A DNA stretch of 51,714 nt from Gammaproteobacteria bacterium (GTDB taxonomy: Bacteria; Pseudomonadota; Gammaproteobacteria; SG8-11), in NCBI GenBank assembly GCA_013151345.1, contig JAADIM010000008.1, positions 1-51,714 on the forward strand, given 5' to 3'. The notes under the pieces were generated by a model. That model was not told where the DNA came from. It saw only the letters and a program-made list of their open reading frames with translations, and did not search any database. Both the position numbers and the translations under genes were made by a program. Numbering within the stretch: the first letter of the stretch is position 1; every line of letters starts with the position of its first letter. Positions 41,174-51,713 of the stretch are shown here, in pieces.

Positions 41174-41578
41174 ATGGAGACAGCTATGCACACATCAGTG
41201 AACAATCGAATATTCCAGCTTTTTTTAATAGTTTCAATTTGTGTTTTTACCACTCAATTATCTATTGCGGGTGACGGTGCTATTCAATCGATGGCCAACA
41301 TCATGATGAAGATAAATCATTATCCTAGTGACAGTGAAAAGAAAACGTTAGGTGATATTGTCAATGATAAATCCACATCGGAACATGATCGTGTTATGGC
41401 ACAATCAATAATCAATCTTCAACACAAGGCAAGTCCTGCTGACAAAGAAAAATTGAGCAAAATCATGAACGACAAGTCTGCACCAGCGGACGCACGCGAC
41501 CTGGCAGGCATTATTCACAATTTAAATCATACGCCTAGCGAAGGTGATAAAGCACGACTCGAAAAAATGATTCATTAA
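41174..41578 (+). CDS. Small exported protein with about 2.5 helical repeats of ~36 aa
   Basis: Signal peptide, then INHYPSDSEKKTLGDIVNDKSTSEHDR / LQHKASPADKEKLSKIMNDKSAPADAR / LNHTPSEGDKARLEKMIH. Confidence 0.75.
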   Translation: METAMHTSVNNRIFQLFLIVSICVFTTQLSIAGDGAIQSMANIMMKINHYPSDSEKKTLGDIVNDKSTSEHDRVMAQSIINLQHKASPADKEKLSKIMNDKSAPADARDLAGIIHNLNHTPSEGDKARLEKMIH

Positions 41579-41816
41579 ATAGCAGCGCTATTGCATGCTA
41601 TTCGACAGTTGACAGTTATAGTGAGGCTCTCTTTAATAGAGGGTCTCATTCGAAAATGTTGTTATTGAGGCATTATTTTATGGGTAGAGTTATGAGGATA
41701 GTATGCATGAGAGGTACAAGGAAGTAATTCGTTGACATTGATCATTTTAAAGCCATGTATTACATTACTGTGTTATTCACAAAAAAACAATGAGGTAACA
41801 TTGAGGAATTGCAATA

Positions 41817-44789
41817 CTATTTTTTGATTTTAAATTGTTGTTGTAACCAATTCGACAATTCGTCTGCTGGCAATGGTTTGCAAAACAAAAAACCTTGACT
41901 CGACTGACAATGCTTGGACCGCAGAAATTCCAATTGACCTTCGGTCTCAACACCCTCTGCAATTACATCCAGCTTTAAACTTTGGCCCATCACAATAATC
42001 GCGGTCGCTATCGCAGCGTCGTCTGAATCAATCGTCACATCTCGAATAAACGAACGATCAATCTTTAATGAATCAATTGGAAACCGGCGCAAATAGCTTA
42101 GGGACGAATAACCCGTTCCGAAATCATCAATAGCAAATCGGACACCCAATTCACTCAACGTATTTATTGCTTCAATTGTACTTGTAGTATTACGCATTAA
42201 TAAACTTTCAGTAATTTCCAGTTCAAGTAATCGAGGATCAATACCTGTATCGGTGATGATTTGTCTAATTTTGGAGACTAAATTGCTGTCATTAAACTGT
42301 CTACTTGACATGTTCACTGACATCCGTAACGAGTGTTTTTCAAACATATCACCCCATCGCACGGATTGTTTACACGCGTTGCGCAAAACCCATTCGCCGA
42401 CAGAAACTATCTGGCCTATTTCTTCGAGAAAGGGTATAAATTCTAATGGAGACACTAGTCCCAAATCAGGATGCTGCCAACGTATAAGCGCTTCAACACC
42501 AATTACATTTTTATTATTTACATCAATTTGCGGTTGGTAATGTAAAACAAATTCATCTAACTCAAGCGCACTCCGTAAACTGCTTTCTAACGTTAGACGC
42601 TCAAATGCTTTTGCGCTCATTTCAGTAGAATAAAATTGGTAATTATTTTTACCTAAGTCCTTTGCCCTATACATGGCAATATCGGCATGCTTCAATAACG
42701 TTTGCGAGTCCACCCCATCATTGGGACAATTACTCACTCCTATGCTTGCGGTAATATAGAATTCTCTTTCGTCAATAACAAATTTAGGCTCCAGGGCCTC
42801 AAGCATTTTTTTTGCCAAACTTGCAATATCTTTTTCTAAAGCTATATCATCCAGCAAAACTGCGAATTCATCACCGCCTAATCGTGCAACGGTATCACCG
42901 TCACGTATATCGCCTACTAAACGCTGAGCAATTAATTTTAGTAGCTTGTCGCCAGTATCATGACCCAATGAATCATTAATCGTTTTGAAACGATCCAAAT
43001 CAATAAACATTACGGCGATGAGTCGTTTATGATATCTGGCGCGGGCCAGCGCTAGCTTTAATCGCTCAAGAAACAAGGTTCGGTTGGGTAGTTCAGTTAA
43101 CGGATCATGATGCGCCATGTGATGCAACTTTTCCTGGGCATGCATCCTATCTGTTATATCTTTACCTGTCGAAACAAAATGCGTAATGTTCCCTTCCGCA
43201 TCTTTGAGCGGTGTTATCGTTTTTTGTTCATAATAAAAAGTACTATCTTTTCTCCTGTTAATTAATACATCGCTAAATACATTCCCACTGGAAATTGTCT
43301 GCCATAAATTCGTATAAAACTCCTCATTTTGTTTGCCTGATTTGACGATATTTGGTTTTTCACCTAAAACTTCTTCTTTTGAATAACCCGTCGCCAGCTC
43401 GAATGATTGATTTACATATTCAATAATACCTGAACAATCTGTAATCATAACTACATCCGCCGATTGCTCCAAGGCCATTGAGAGCTTGCGCATTTGCTCT
43501 TCTGTTTCTTTAATATTGGTAATGTCTCTAGTCGTCCCCTCAATGCCTATTTTTTTCCCGGCAAGATCGTAATAATAATGGGCGTTCGTAGACACCCAGA
43601 TTGTCGTCCCATCTTTGCGTTTCAACTCCGCAATATAATTTTCAATTTTTCCATTATTTTCTTTTATCAGCCGTGTGAGCTTGTCCCTGCCATCGGGTTC
43701 AACAAATAAATTTGCCAAGTCTATTCCCAATATTTCATTTGGCAGATAACCAAATAACTGCTCTACTGAACTCGATACACGAATTACTTTACCCAATTTG
43801 TCTGCTCGGAAAAATGTATCCTGCATTTCATGCAAAATCGCGCTTAGCTCTTCTTCAGATGATTCTATTTTTTTCTTGGATTGATGAGACTCAAGCTCTA
43901 AAGCAATGCGTTGACAGAAAGTAGCGAGAATTGACGCAGTCCATGGCATTAACTTCATAGGCTTAACATCCAATACTGACACTAAACCAATTGTTTCACC
44001 GAAAGAATTTATCAATGGCGAACCGAAGTAACTTTCTGCTGACATATCTGCAAGCATTTTGTCATCAGGATAAAGCTTGACGACATCGCGTGAAATCAGT
44101 TTTTTACTGCGATCCAAAATGTCTGCGCACGGTGTACCAGCCAAGTCATATTCAAAATTTTCCAGAATCTCGTTGCCCGCCCACACGGCCCGCGTTTCCA
44201 CCCTTGTTTTATTAGCATCGAGCAATAATCCAACAAACGCAAATCGCGCACTATATGCTTTCGAAAGCATTTGTACACAGGATTGCAAAAATTCATCAAG
44301 ATCAGTTACATTGCTCTCTGCCAGTAAATTTAACGCCTCTACTGCATTTTTACGGTCGGAGATATCTGTAAAACTGACACGCACCAGCTTTTGGTTTTTG
44401 ATAGGTAGCCGAACTATACGAACTTCACAGGGAATGTGTTTTCCTGACACATCGAGGTAATTCCATTCATAAACATAGAATGCACCCTCTAATACTTGAT
44501 TAATTTGCGATTGAATAATTTCTTCAGACGACTGACCATTTTGGAGAGACTCATGATAAAATTTTTCCAATCCAACTGTTAAAAGTTTCTCTTTATTTAT
44601 CCCAAACGCTTTTACAGCATGCAGATTTGCTTCAATCAACTTACCTTTTTCAATATTATAAACAACAATAGCAATAGGCGCATGTTCCGTGAGCGCCCTT
44701 AATTCTTCCGCACTTTCCAGAAATGTATTCTCTGACATTTTTTCGAGTTTTTTTTCTAACATAAGAAGCTGTTTGTAACAAACTGACAC
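41817..44789 (-). CDS. PAS-GAF-PAS-PAS-GGDEF-EAL protein (diguanylate cyclase/phosphodiesterase)
   Basis: RDGDTVARLGGDEFAVLL (RxxD I-site and GGDEF intact); VEALIRW, DDFGTGYSSLSYL, KIDRSF, IAEGVET (EAL residues intact). Confidence 0.95.
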   Translation of the reverse strand: MSVCYKQLLMLEKKLEKMSENTFLESAEELRALTEHAPIAIVVYNIEKGKLIEANLHAVKAFGINKEKLLTVGLEKFYHESLQNGQSSEEIIQSQINQVLEGAFYVYEWNYLDVSGKHIPCEVRIVRLPIKNQKLVRVSFTDISDRKNAVEALNLLAESNVTDLDEFLQSCVQMLSKAYSARFAFVGLLLDANKTRVETRAVWAGNEILENFEYDLAGTPCADILDRSKKLISRDVVKLYPDDKMLADMSAESYFGSPLINSFGETIGLVSVLDVKPMKLMPWTASILATFCQRIALELESHQSKKKIESSEEELSAILHEMQDTFFRADKLGKVIRVSSSVEQLFGYLPNEILGIDLANLFVEPDGRDKLTRLIKENNGKIENYIAELKRKDGTTIWVSTNAHYYYDLAGKKIGIEGTTRDITNIKETEEQMRKLSMALEQSADVVMITDCSGIIEYVNQSFELATGYSKEEVLGEKPNIVKSGKQNEEFYTNLWQTISSGNVFSDVLINRRKDSTFYYEQKTITPLKDAEGNITHFVSTGKDITDRMHAQEKLHHMAHHDPLTELPNRTLFLERLKLALARARYHKRLIAVMFIDLDRFKTINDSLGHDTGDKLLKLIAQRLVGDIRDGDTVARLGGDEFAVLLDDIALEKDIASLAKKMLEALEPKFVIDEREFYITASIGVSNCPNDGVDSQTLLKHADIAMYRAKDLGKNNYQFYSTEMSAKAFERLTLESSLRSALELDEFVLHYQPQIDVNNKNVIGVEALIRWQHPDLGLVSPLEFIPFLEEIGQIVSVGEWVLRNACKQSVRWGDMFEKHSLRMSVNMSSRQFNDSNLVSKIRQIITDTGIDPRLLELEITESLLMRNTTSTIEAINTLSELGVRFAIDDFGTGYSSLSYLRRFPIDSLKIDRSFIRDVTIDSDDAAIATAIIVMGQSLKLDVIAEGVETEGQLEFLRSKHCQSSQGFLFCKPLPADELSNWLQQQFKIKK

Positions 44790-45335
44790 GCAACGCCGAC
44801 GGCTGCGCTACTGTGAATTATGTATACCGGGACCCAACGATCATGGAATAAATAGCACAATAAATAACTCTAATAGTAGTTACAAATGATCGACTAGCAA
44901 GCCATGATTGGGTTGAAACAAGATTTAAATAACGTTCTTATAATAATTTATTATATATAGTGAGTGTATCGCTAAATAACAGGTCAAATCCAAGATCAAA
45001 ATTGCAGCAGCGTCTTTGGCTTAACACCAAATTTGAGGCCTAACAGATTAATTACATGAGCCCACAACCCAACATATCGATCATAAAATCTACTGGTGTT
45101 GATACACACAGGCCGCAGCTTCACCAACCACACTCATTGCGCTAAGACTAATAACTGATGAGAATTTGGTTTTTTAATAACCTTATCTAAGCTACGTCAA
45201 CTCCACGATAGCCTTGTTTTTCCGGTAGCTATGTAAGCCTTTGCAATTTAAGTATGCGGCCTGACTTTATTGACTTATCACGTAGGATCCACCTAATATT
45301 GAAGTTGGTGACGAAATGGATTTTTTTCTGGAAAT

Positions 45336-45800
45336 ATGAACTACCCGACAACAAATTTTTTTGTCCTTTTTATAATTACTTCACTCGTCCTGCTGCCTAT
45401 GCGTTCAGGCTTGGCGTGTCAGAACGCCTCTGCGCACAAAAATAACAATGAACAAAATAGTGATGACTGCGCCCATCATCAAAACACCTCACGTATCGGC
45501 ACTTTCTCTTCGGACACTTATCCAGGTTCCTCATATTCAGATTTTTCTCTTTCAAAAGATGTCAAACTAAACACACAACAGATCATAATGGCTGATATTA
45601 ATAAATCAGACCATATAAATCACGATACGGTTTGTGATAGCGAATGCTGCAGCAGTTGCGCTCATAGCTTTTCTGCGTTGTCTACTTTGATTAATTTAAC
45701 CGGCAAATCTATGCCACCACCCTATTTCTACTCTACTTCGTTCTTTAAGGAACCAGACCTAACACTACATCATCCTCCTCCAATTTTTTTCTTCCTTTAG
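45336..45800 (+). CDS. Small Cys/His-rich exported protein, possible metal-related (CopL/DUF2946-like)
   Basis: Signal-like N-terminus; CDSECCSSCAHSFSA; C-terminal HHPPPIFFFL. Confidence 0.5.
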   Translation: MNYPTTNFFVLFIITSLVLLPMRSGLACQNASAHKNNNEQNSDDCAHHQNTSRIGTFSSDTYPGSSYSDFSLSKDVKLNTQQIIMADINKSDHINHDTVCDSECCSSCAHSFSALSTLINLTGKSMPPPYFYSTSFFKEPDLTLHHPPPIFFFL

Positions 45801-45806
45801 TTACTA

Positions 45807-45854
45807 ATAAGTAGTTCTATAAGTAAATTTATAAGTAGTTTTATAGATAGTCCT
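45807..45854. repeat. 12-bp tandem repeat ATAAGTAGTTCT, 4 copies
   Basis: 45807-45818, 45819-45830, 45831-45842, 45843-45854. Confidence 0.8.
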
Positions 45855-45905
45855 ACAAACAATCTCAAAGAAACAATCTATGCGGTTCTACTCGTGTAAA
45901 TATTT

Positions 45906-46805
45906 ATGCGTAGAGAGGAATTCATGTTCTATTTTATATTCTATAAAGTACCAGCAACATTAGCATCAATACCTAAATTACGCGTTAACATAATCGTAGT
46001 GGCAGTAATACTTAATACAATGAGCCTCAGTCCGTTATGCAACCCCGCTATGGCTAGCCCTACAAGGGCAACCCTGTCGAAAGACCTATTTGAAAAAGAA
46101 GAAAATATTGCAGCGCTGGTCAATAATCTTAAGTCTCTGGCTAAAAGAGGTGACGCTAAAGCACAATTTAGATTAGGCGCATTGTACGCAGAAGGCAAAG
46201 GTGTAAAGAAAAACTATAAACAGACAATAAAGTGGTGGTTAGCCGCTTCAAATAATAACTATGCAGCTGCTCAATATAATTTGGGTATTCTCTACCATGG
46301 CGGAATTGGTACTAGCAAAAACCATATCAAAGGAATTGAACTGATAGAGAAAGCGGCTAAAAATGGCCATATACTCGCCCAATCGCTTCTTGCAGATGAA
46401 TACGCTTTTCATACTGATGAATTTAGTGATCAATCTAAAGCAATAAAATGGTACACAGCGGCGGCAAAAAATGGTTATCCCCCGGCTCAGTTTAATCTTG
46501 GTGTTATTTATGAACGTGGGCGAGGCGTAAAAAAGAACGTTAATGAAGCAATACGATGGTGGCAAAAAGCAGCCAAGAATAACCATCCATATGCTCAATA
46601 TAATCTTGGCTATGTCTATGAAAACACCTCTGATTTCAGCAATAATTTCATAGAGGCATTTAAATGGTATACAATAGCAGCGAGTAACGGTGAGTCACAA
46701 TCAAAAATCGGCTTGCAACGTATTAAGAAAAAAATGAGCAACGAACAACTGGATAAAGCGAACATTGAAGTGAACAACTGGTTAAACCTCAAGTTATCTA
46801 ATTAA
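45906..46805 (+). CDS. Sel1-repeat (SLR/TPR-like) protein
   Basis: Repeats AQFRLGALYAEGKGVKKNYKQTIKWWLAA, AQYNLGILYHGGIG, AQFNLGVIYERGRGVKKNVNEAIRWWQKAA. Confidence 0.92.
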   Translation: MRREEFMFYFIFYKVPATLASIPKLRVNIIVVAVILNTMSLSPLCNPAMASPTRATLSKDLFEKEENIAALVNNLKSLAKRGDAKAQFRLGALYAEGKGVKKNYKQTIKWWLAASNNNYAAAQYNLGILYHGGIGTSKNHIKGIELIEKAAKNGHILAQSLLADEYAFHTDEFSDQSKAIKWYTAAAKNGYPPAQFNLGVIYERGRGVKKNVNEAIRWWQKAAKNNHPYAQYNLGYVYENTSDFSNNFIEAFKWYTIAASNGESQSKIGLQRIKKKMSNEQLDKANIEVNNWLNLKLSN

Positions 46806-46874
46806 ACCTACATTATTGAAAATAAAGAACCTTTCTAATTAAAAAATCAACATTTTGCACGAGGATTGTAAATT

Positions 46875-47312
46875 TTGAAAAAAATACTTGTTACGATCGA
46901 TTTCTCTGACACGGCAAAAGAAGCATTAAATCAGGCCATTACTTTGGCGCATGATACCAATACCGAGATATATTTGCTCTATGTCGCTCCTGCAAATCCG
47001 GACTACATCGGCCTTAAAACAATTAATCAACGTGAACGCGAAGAATTGTCTGAGATACTACACAAAGAACATGCACAGCTGCATGAAATGGCGCATGCGT
47101 TAACGAAACGAGGCGTTAAATCTAAGGCCCTGATTATGCAAGGCGACATAGTCGATTCTATACTTCATGAAGCAGATAAAATAAATGTGGATTTGATCGT
47201 AATGGGATCACATGGCTATAGCGGGCTGACTCGCGCTTTATTAGGCAGTATAAGTGAAGGCGTCTTAAAAAAAACAACCTGCCCTATCCTTATTGTGCCT
47301 CATCGAGAATAA
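46875..47312 (+). CDS. Universal stress protein (UspA family)
   Basis: KKILVTIDFSDTAKEALNQAI; VMGSHGYSGLTRALLGSISEGVLKKTTCPILIV; TTG start not required - alternative starts possible. Confidence 0.92.
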   Translation: MKKILVTIDFSDTAKEALNQAITLAHDTNTEIYLLYVAPANPDYIGLKTINQREREELSEILHKEHAQLHEMAHALTKRGVKSKALIMQGDIVDSILHEADKINVDLIVMGSHGYSGLTRALLGSISEGVLKKTTCPILIVPHRE

Positions 47313-47400
47313 TTAGTTTGCACCCATGGGAGCATTTACTTTGAAGTACTTTTAAACCAGGACATGCTTAGTGGTGCGCGTAATTAATAATACTCGTAAT

Positions 47401-47955
47401 TTAAACCGCCGTCATAGTAGCATCAAGATTCAAGTCATTACAAAAACCAATAAATTCTTCTCGCAATTTTGCGATGGAAATGTCAGACGGAACACTTATA
47501 CTCATTTGCAGAGAAAACATTTTTGTGCCTGTATGCGCGGCTGAATAACTGCTGGTGTCCATTTCCTCGATATTTATATTACGTGCTGACAAATATGCCG
47601 CGACATCGTGAACAATGCCAGGATGATCCATCGAAATCACGGTTATGTTATATGGCACACGTGACGCTATAGGTGCTTTCAATTCTGTTCGTTTAAACAA
47701 TATAGCCAAGCCATATTTTTCCTGTAAGGCACGAAGTTCATTTTCCAATGCCTCAATTACAATATCACTGCTTCCAACTAACATTAATAATGCAAATTCC
47801 CCTCCTAATACCGTCATACGGCTTTCTGTAATATTGCCGCCACAATCTAAGATAGTTTTCGATAGATCATTGACGATCCCAGGTCTATCTTGACCTACTG
47901 CAGTAATAACAATATATTTACCCATAAAATATTCACCCAAATAATAATAGCGCAA
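47401..47955 (-). CDS. ACT-domain protein, GcvR-like glycine cleavage system regulator
   Basis: YIVITAVGQDRPGIVNDLSKTILDCGGNITESRMTVLGGEFALLMLV; second ACT VISMDHPGIVHDVAAYLSARNINIEEM. Confidence 0.85.
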   Translation of the reverse strand: MRYYYLGEYFMGKYIVITAVGQDRPGIVNDLSKTILDCGGNITESRMTVLGGEFALLMLVGSSDIVIEALENELRALQEKYGLAILFKRTELKAPIASRVPYNITVISMDHPGIVHDVAAYLSARNINIEEMDTSSYSAAHTGTKMFSLQMSISVPSDISIAKLREEFIGFCNDLNLDATMTAV

Positions 47956-48011
47956 TATAAAACTGTACTACATTTACTAGTTACCTATCTCCGAATTTAC
48001 TATATTTGTCC

Positions 48012-48401
48012 TTAGTCTTTATCATCAGTACCAAACAATTGATCAAGCTTGATTTTCGCCTTGTCAGTGTCAGACAAACCAGACGAATCATTATCTTTCT
48101 GATCGCTGCCAAATAACATTTCTAATTCTGCACGGGCTTTTTGCGCAGCTGAGTCTCTTTCTTTATCATAAACGGCAGGCTGCGCTTTAAAATAATCACA
48201 AAAATTTGATCGTTCCTTATTACTTACATCTTCTGCTACGGGTTCCCGACAGCTGTTATTACTGCGTGCATCATAAAATTTGCACATTCGGCAGACGTGA
48301 ACATCTAATTTACACGCGGGACACTCATCATGCCTATTAAACGGTGTTAATAAGGATGATAGAGACTCACCACATTTCCAGCAAACCACCGTATCGGACA
48401 T
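48012..48401 (-). CDS. Conserved hypothetical zinc-ribbon protein
   Basis: CWKCGESL...CPACKLDVHVCRMCKFYDARSNNSCREP. Confidence 0.75.
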   Translation of the reverse strand: MSDTVVCWKCGESLSSLLTPFNRHDECPACKLDVHVCRMCKFYDARSNNSCREPVAEDVSNKERSNFCDYFKAQPAVYDKERDSAAQKARAELEMLFGSDQKDNDSSGLSDTDKAKIKLDQLFGTDDKD

Positions 48402-48487
48402 TATATAGGCCTTCCTTTTATGCCGTTTCTAACACATTTTGTAAACCTGTTTGTGACTAAAATAATTAACCACTATTTCGTATACTT

Positions 48488-50188
48488 CTATTGTTTCCGT
48501 TCAATTTTAGCCCAGGTATCACGCAATGTAACAACCCTGTTAAAAACGGGCACATTGCCTGGCAAGTGCATAGAGTCCAGACAAAAATAACCTTCACGTT
48601 CAAACTGAAACTGTTCTCCTGCCTGTGCTTCAGCCAGACTCGGCTCTATATAACAATGTGCGAGTGTGCGCAGAGAGTCAGAATTGATAAGATCTTTATA
48701 ATCACTTCCGTCTTTCGTTGCATCAGATGCATCAGGAGTGGGATGTTTAAACAAGCGGTCATACAAGCGAATTTCTGCTTGCAGTGCGTGTTTTGCTGAG
48801 ACCCAATGAATCACCCCTTTTACTTTTCGATCCTCCGGGTTCTTTCCAAGTGTATCTGCGTCATAACTACAATGTAATTCAATGATATTACCATGCGCGT
48901 CCTTTATGACATTATCACAGCGGATAACATACGCATTACGCAAACGTACTTCACCACCCACTGTCAGCCTTTTGAATTTTTTTGGTGGTACTTCGGCAAA
49001 ATCATGCTGATCGATATAAATTTCATTACTTAATTGAATAACACGCGTTCCCATAACCTCATCTTGCGGATGATTAGCGGCCGGTAACTCTTCAACATCA
49101 CTTTCTGAATAGTTCGTTATTATGACTTTCAAGGGATGCAATACGGCCATTCGCCGAGCTGCTGTCTCGTTCAAATCAGTCCGAATACAATCTTCAAGTA
49201 CCGCCATTTCTACAATATTGTCTACCTTGGTTACGCCAATCCGTTGGCAAAAATTTCGAAGCGCCCTAGGCGTATAACCGCGTCGTCTTAAGCCTGCAAT
49301 AGTTGGCATGCGCGGGTCGTCCCAACCTGCTACCAATCCCTCATCAACCAGCTCAGTCAACTTACGCTTACTGGTAACTGCATATTCCAAGTTTAACCTG
49401 GAAAATTCGATTTGCTGCGGATGACAACTTACCTCTAGTTCCTCCAGGAACCAATTATATAATGGCCGGTGATCCTCAAATTCCAATGTACATAAAGAAT
49501 GAGTGATGCCCTCAATCGAATCGGATATACAATGTGTATAATCATACATTGGGTAAATACACCATGCTTCGCCGGTCTGGTGATGCACAACACCATGGCG
49601 AATACGATAAATAGCTGGATCACGTAAATTAATATTTGGCGAAGTCATATCAATTTTGGCGCGTAACACACATGCTCCATCCTGGAATTCACCGGCACGC
49701 ATCCGTGCAAACAACTCAAGATTTTCATCCACAGTGCGTTCGCGATAAGGGCTGTCCTTGCCAGGTTCTGTTAGCGTACCCCTGTAGGCACGTATTTGTT
49801 CAGCATTCAGATCACACACATAGGCCTTATTCTTTTTGATAAGCTGAACGGCATAGTCATATAATTGCTTAAAATAATCTGATGCAAAATACAATCGGTC
49901 TTGCCAATCAAACCCCAGCCAATGCACATCATTCATTATCGCGTTGACAAATTCTTTATTTTCTTTATGTGGATTTGTATCATCGAACCGGAGATTACAA
50001 GTTCCGTTATAATCATTTGCGATTCCAAAGTTAAGTGCGATGGATTTGGCGTGGCCTATATGTAAATAACCATTTGGCTCTGGTGGGAAACGCGTCGCTA
50101 CACAACCATCATTTTTACCTGTTACCAGATCTTCATCAATGATGTGCCGTATAAAGTTACTAGGCCGGGTGTTTTCGCCATCAGTCAT
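48488..50188 (-). CDS. glnS: Glutamine--tRNA ligase
   Basis: [33 protein letters not shown]. Confidence 0.97.
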   Translation of the reverse strand: MTDGENTRPSNFIRHIIDEDLVTGKNDGCVATRFPPEPNGYLHIGHAKSIALNFGIANDYNGTCNLRFDDTNPHKENKEFVNAIMNDVHWLGFDWQDRLYFASDYFKQLYDYAVQLIKKNKAYVCDLNAEQIRAYRGTLTEPGKDSPYRERTVDENLELFARMRAGEFQDGACVLRAKIDMTSPNINLRDPAIYRIRHGVVHHQTGEAWCIYPMYDYTHCISDSIEGITHSLCTLEFEDHRPLYNWFLEELEVSCHPQQIEFSRLNLEYAVTSKRKLTELVDEGLVAGWDDPRMPTIAGLRRRGYTPRALRNFCQRIGVTKVDNIVEMAVLEDCIRTDLNETAARRMAVLHPLKVIITNYSESDVEELPAANHPQDEVMGTRVIQLSNEIYIDQHDFAEVPPKKFKRLTVGGEVRLRNAYVIRCDNVIKDAHGNIIELHCSYDADTLGKNPEDRKVKGVIHWVSAKHALQAEIRLYDRLFKHPTPDASDATKDGSDYKDLINSDSLRTLAHCYIEPSLAEAQAGEQFQFEREGYFCLDSMHLPGNVPVFNRVVTLRDTWAKIERKQ

Positions 50189-50327
50189 ATAGCTTTAATT
50201 CCTTAATTTTGCGGGAGATTTTTCAAGAATCTCTACGTTAATCTTTCCTAGACTAGAAAAATATTGATCGTAATCCTCGGATAGTATCATATTCTTACAA
50301 ACCCGATTATTAGTAACAAATAATTAG

Positions 50328-50368
50328 CCACAAAAAACCCCCGGAGCAAGCCCACGGGGGTTTTATTA
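50328..50368 (-). terminator. Intrinsic terminator downstream of the cold-shock gene
   Basis: Minus strand CCCCCG...CGGGGG stem followed by TTTTTT. Confidence 0.85.
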
Positions 50369-50397
50369 AAGCTAAATTTGTAATAATTAAATTAGCT

Positions 50398-50598
50398 TTA
50401 TACGGTAACCTGCGTTGCTTGTGGCCCTTTAGGACCATCTTCAACTTCAAAGGTTACCGACTGACCTTCAGCCAAAGACCGAAAACCATCGCTCGCAATT
50501 GCAGAAAAATGTACGAATACATCTTTCGATCCATCTTCCGGTGTGATAAACCCAAACCCCTTCGAGTCGTTAAACCACTTAACAGTACCTGTAGCCAT
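50398..50598 (-). CDS. Cold-shock protein (CspA family)
   Basis: [34 protein letters not shown]. Confidence 0.97.
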   Translation of the reverse strand: MATGTVKWFNDSKGFGFITPEDGSKDVFVHFSAIASDGFRSLAEGQSVTFEVEDGPKGPQATQVTV

Positions 50599-50846
50599 AT
50601 AAATACCTCAAAATATTAAAATAATTGTTCAATTGCATAACTTGACGAGGTAATTTACAGGAGAAAACTCGAGAAACAACCTTGATATTAATACAATCCG
50701 ATTCTATTCTACCTGAAATACGATTAGAAAATCCACATTACAGCAGCAGTTAGCCCAGCAAAAACCGATTCTAACTAACTAATATATAAAATAATTTACG
50801 CTAAATTGATTTTTTTAACTAATCTAGTTTCCAGCAAATCCCATAT

Positions 50847-51107
50847 TCACCCCTTAGTATCGGCAACAAGATATTCTTTTTCAGTTTTATTCAACTGCTT
50901 AATTTCGAATTCGCGCTTACTGGCCGCTGATCGCGATGTCATTACTTCCTTATAAACAAGCTTGACCGGACGCCGGGTACGTGTATATTTCGACGCTAAA
51001 GAATCATTCTGATTATGTTCATCAACCCGCCGCTCAACACCTTTGGCAATACCGGTATATAGGGTATTATCATTACAGCGAACAATATAAACCGACCAGT
51101 CTTGCAC
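50847..51107 (-). CDS. GIY-YIG nuclease family protein (YhbQ-like)
   Basis: WSVYIVRCNDNTLYTGIAKGVERRVDEHN. Confidence 0.92.
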   Translation of the reverse strand: MQDWSVYIVRCNDNTLYTGIAKGVERRVDEHNQNDSLASKYTRTRRPVKLVYKEVMTSRSAASKREFEIKQLNKTEKEYLVADTKG

Positions 51108-51134
51108 AAAAACCCCTTATTCTATGCCCACTGC

Positions 51135-51713
51135 TTATTTTAACCCACTACGCAACAGCGTCTCATAAGCTTCGCGTATTTCCCGAAATCGTGCCGCATC
51201 TCCACCTTTATCGGGATGATATTCTCGCGCCAGTCTACGATAAGTGTGCTTCACCGTAGACAATACGGCATCTGCTGGCAATTCCAATGTTTGCAGCGCC
51301 TCCATCCGCTTATCAACAGCCAAAAAATGTTCCCAAAAACCAGCCAATAATTTATCTACATCAGCCCCCTCTGTCACCTCAAAGTTATTCCAGTCCAAAT
51401 AATAGTCACGTATTTTAGATTCAGCGCGCTCTGCTGGCAGGTCTGTTAGGCCTGACTCCTGTAACGGCTCCAAGCAGATCGCAAGTGGCGAGATAGATAA
51501 ATACCAGCCCTCGTTAAAAAATACTGTTTGCATCTGATATAACGTATGCATTATCAGAAAATGCTTGCGAAAAAGAACCAAACCTGGATCGATATCGTTA
51601 AAAATCATCGCCTCGTTTTTTTGCAGCTTAACCATCAAATCGTACTCACTTATACCCGAAGGTTGTGTTTCGATGATCTCGCGAATGATGGGTAACAAAG
51701 TATTCACTGGCAT
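51135..51713 (-). CDS. DnaJ-related protein (N-terminal DNAJ_related + C-terminal J domain)
   Basis: LSTVKHTYRRLAREYHPDKGGDAARFREIREAYETLL; start at window edge, could extend further. Confidence 0.85.
   Translation of the reverse strand: MPVNTLLPIIREIIETQPSGISEYDLMVKLQKNEAMIFNDIDPGLVLFRKHFLIMHTLYQMQTVFFNEGWYLSISPLAICLEPLQESGLTDLPAERAESKIRDYYLDWNNFEVTEGADVDKLLAGFWEHFLAVDKRMEALQTLELPADAVLSTVKHTYRRLAREYHPDKGGDAARFREIREAYETLLRSGLK

Noticed and set aside
48012-48401. Zinc-ribbon hypothetical protein as a novel toxin or regulator
   Set aside because: Looks like a conserved hypothetical family; no partner or motif supports a specific role.
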